Positions 13,360 to 13,940 of a stretch of DNA of 13,940 nucleotides are shown one piece after another. The notes beneath the pieces were generated by a model. That model was not told the DNA's origin, made no database searches, and saw only the letters and a program-made list of their open reading frames with translations. The translations under genes were made by a program, and so were the position numbers. Numbering within the stretch: position 1 is the first letter of the stretch; every line of letters starts with the position of its first letter. The DNA is from an uncultured Acidobacteriota bacterium (GTDB taxonomy: Bacteria; Acidobacteriota; Thermoanaerobaculia; Gp7-AA8): positions 1-13,940 of the forward strand of contig CAMPKJ010000120.1 in NCBI GenBank assembly GCA_946887105.1, read 5' to 3'.

Positions 13360-13940
13360 GTGACGCCGCAACCGCACGAAAAGTTTACCCTGAGCACCCG
13401 CGAGATCGTGCTGATCTTCGCCTTCTGGACCTTTCTGGCCACGCTCTCGGCGGCGAATCGCCTGCTCGATCCGCGCGGGTTCGGCTTCCGAATGTCGTCG
13501 CCGGCGGGGCCGATCGCGCTGGCGTACATCGAGTCGTGGATCTGGGCCGCGTTCACGCCGTTCATCCTCTGGCTCAGCAGCCGGTCGCTGAGCCGGCCCG
13601 GCGAACGGACGCAGCCGCTCTGGTTGCGCATCCCATTGCTCCTGCTGATCGGCGTCGGCGTGGCCATCGCCGTTTACGCGCTGCTCGATCTGGCGCGGTT
13701 CCTGGTCATCGATCCGCCGATCGTCATGCGCCGCCGCGGCGGCCGCAGCGCGTTTTCTCCGTTGCGCGAGATCGGACGCCTGCGCTTCCTCAATCAACTG
13801 CTCATCTATCTGGCTGTGCTCGCCACCGGCTTTGCGCGCGAGTTTTTCCTGCGCGACCAGCGCCGCCAGCGGCAGGAGGCGCATCTGCAGGCGCAGCTCG
13901 CCGAGGCGCGGCTGGATGCGCTGCGGATGCAGATCAATCC
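13360..13940 (+). CDS. LytS/YesM-type membrane sensor histidine kinase, 3' end beyond window
   Basis: This is the N-terminal part of a membrane histidine kinase; the frame is open to the window end with 193 complete codons. Four hydrophobic segments are visible at about 15-32, 52-73, 89-118 and 144-163. A charged coiled-coil linker follows (about 164-185), then LDALRMQIN, which immediately precedes the phospho-acceptor motif PHFLFN in His_kinase (LytS/YesM) proteins. The His itself lies just off the window. The start is taken at GTG 13360; another in-frame GTG at 13330 is possible. There is no strong ribosome-binding site, and TATCCT at 13344-13349 is a possible -10 that would give a very short leader. 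Its response regulator, typically LytTR type, probably follows downstream off-window. Confidence 0.85.
   Translation, partial: MTPQPHEKFTLSTREIVLIFAFWTFLATLSAANRLLDPRGFGFRMSSPAGPIALAYIESWIWAAFTPFILWLSSRSLSRPGERTQPLWLRIPLLLLIGVGVAIAVYALLDLARFLVIDPPIVMRRRGGRSAFSPLREIGRLRFLNQLLIYLAVLATGFAREFFLRDQRRQRQEAHLQAQLAEARLDALRMQIN

Noticed and set aside
13228..13884. A long upstream extension of the spy-like frame.
   Set aside because: It is antisense to the histidine kinase and would bury the signal peptide, which begins at ATG 13227.

Overview
The window is a GC-rich, gene-dense stretch of bacterial chromosome with short intergenic gaps. Three things point to an Acidobacteriota-like or similar environmental Gram-negative lineage: a transmembrane PknB-type kinase with a TPR-like tail, a MacAB exporter next to a Spy-like protein and a LytS-type kinase, and a Wzt-type O-antigen ATPase. 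That assignment is an inference from gene content. No rRNA, tRNA, IS element, phage gene or CRISPR array was seen.

Layout, left to right. (1) 1-2657 (+): the 3' part of a Wzt-like polysaccharide-export ATPase, a slipin/SPFH membrane protein, and an unrecognised helical protein in tandem with the slipin. (2) 2663-3336 (+): a VapBC toxin-antitoxin module with its own sigma70-like promoter overlapped by a perfect 8+8 palindrome; the antitoxin mRNA is predicted to be almost leaderless. (3) 3352-5604 (-): bfd, bacterioferritin and a YtcJ-like amidohydrolase in tandem. The amidohydrolase has no ATG, GTG or TTG at its natural N-terminus and appears to start at AUA, overlapping the bacterioferritin stop. 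(4) 5724-6260 (+): a secreted L,D-transpeptidase, divergent from bfd; a Fur-box-like palindrome lies between them. (5) 6271-6357: a palindromic array of CCTCGG/CCGAGG words between convergent genes. (6) 6361-12623 (-): a probable five-gene operon of macA-like adaptor, macB-like ATPase, MacB-type permease, exported dienelactone hydrolase-like protein, and transmembrane Ser/Thr kinase. (7) 12720-13227 (-): a Spy/CpxP-like periplasmic protein with a strong hairpin terminator. (8) 13360-end (+): the N-terminal part of a LytS/YesM-type membrane histidine kinase, divergent from spy and cut by the window edge just after the histidine-box region begins.

The most interesting signal is regulatory. A 29-bp element, two 9-bp direct repeats 20 bp apart, lies upstream of macA and again in the spy/histidine-kinase divergent promoter, with 24 of 29 bases identical. 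Paired direct repeats about two helical turns apart are the kind of site bound by LytTR-family response regulators, the usual partners of LytS-type kinases. The inferred unit is an autoregulated envelope-stress circuit: kinase and off-window regulator controlling a periplasmic chaperone and a MacAB efflux operon that also carries a hydrolase and a Ser/Thr kinase.
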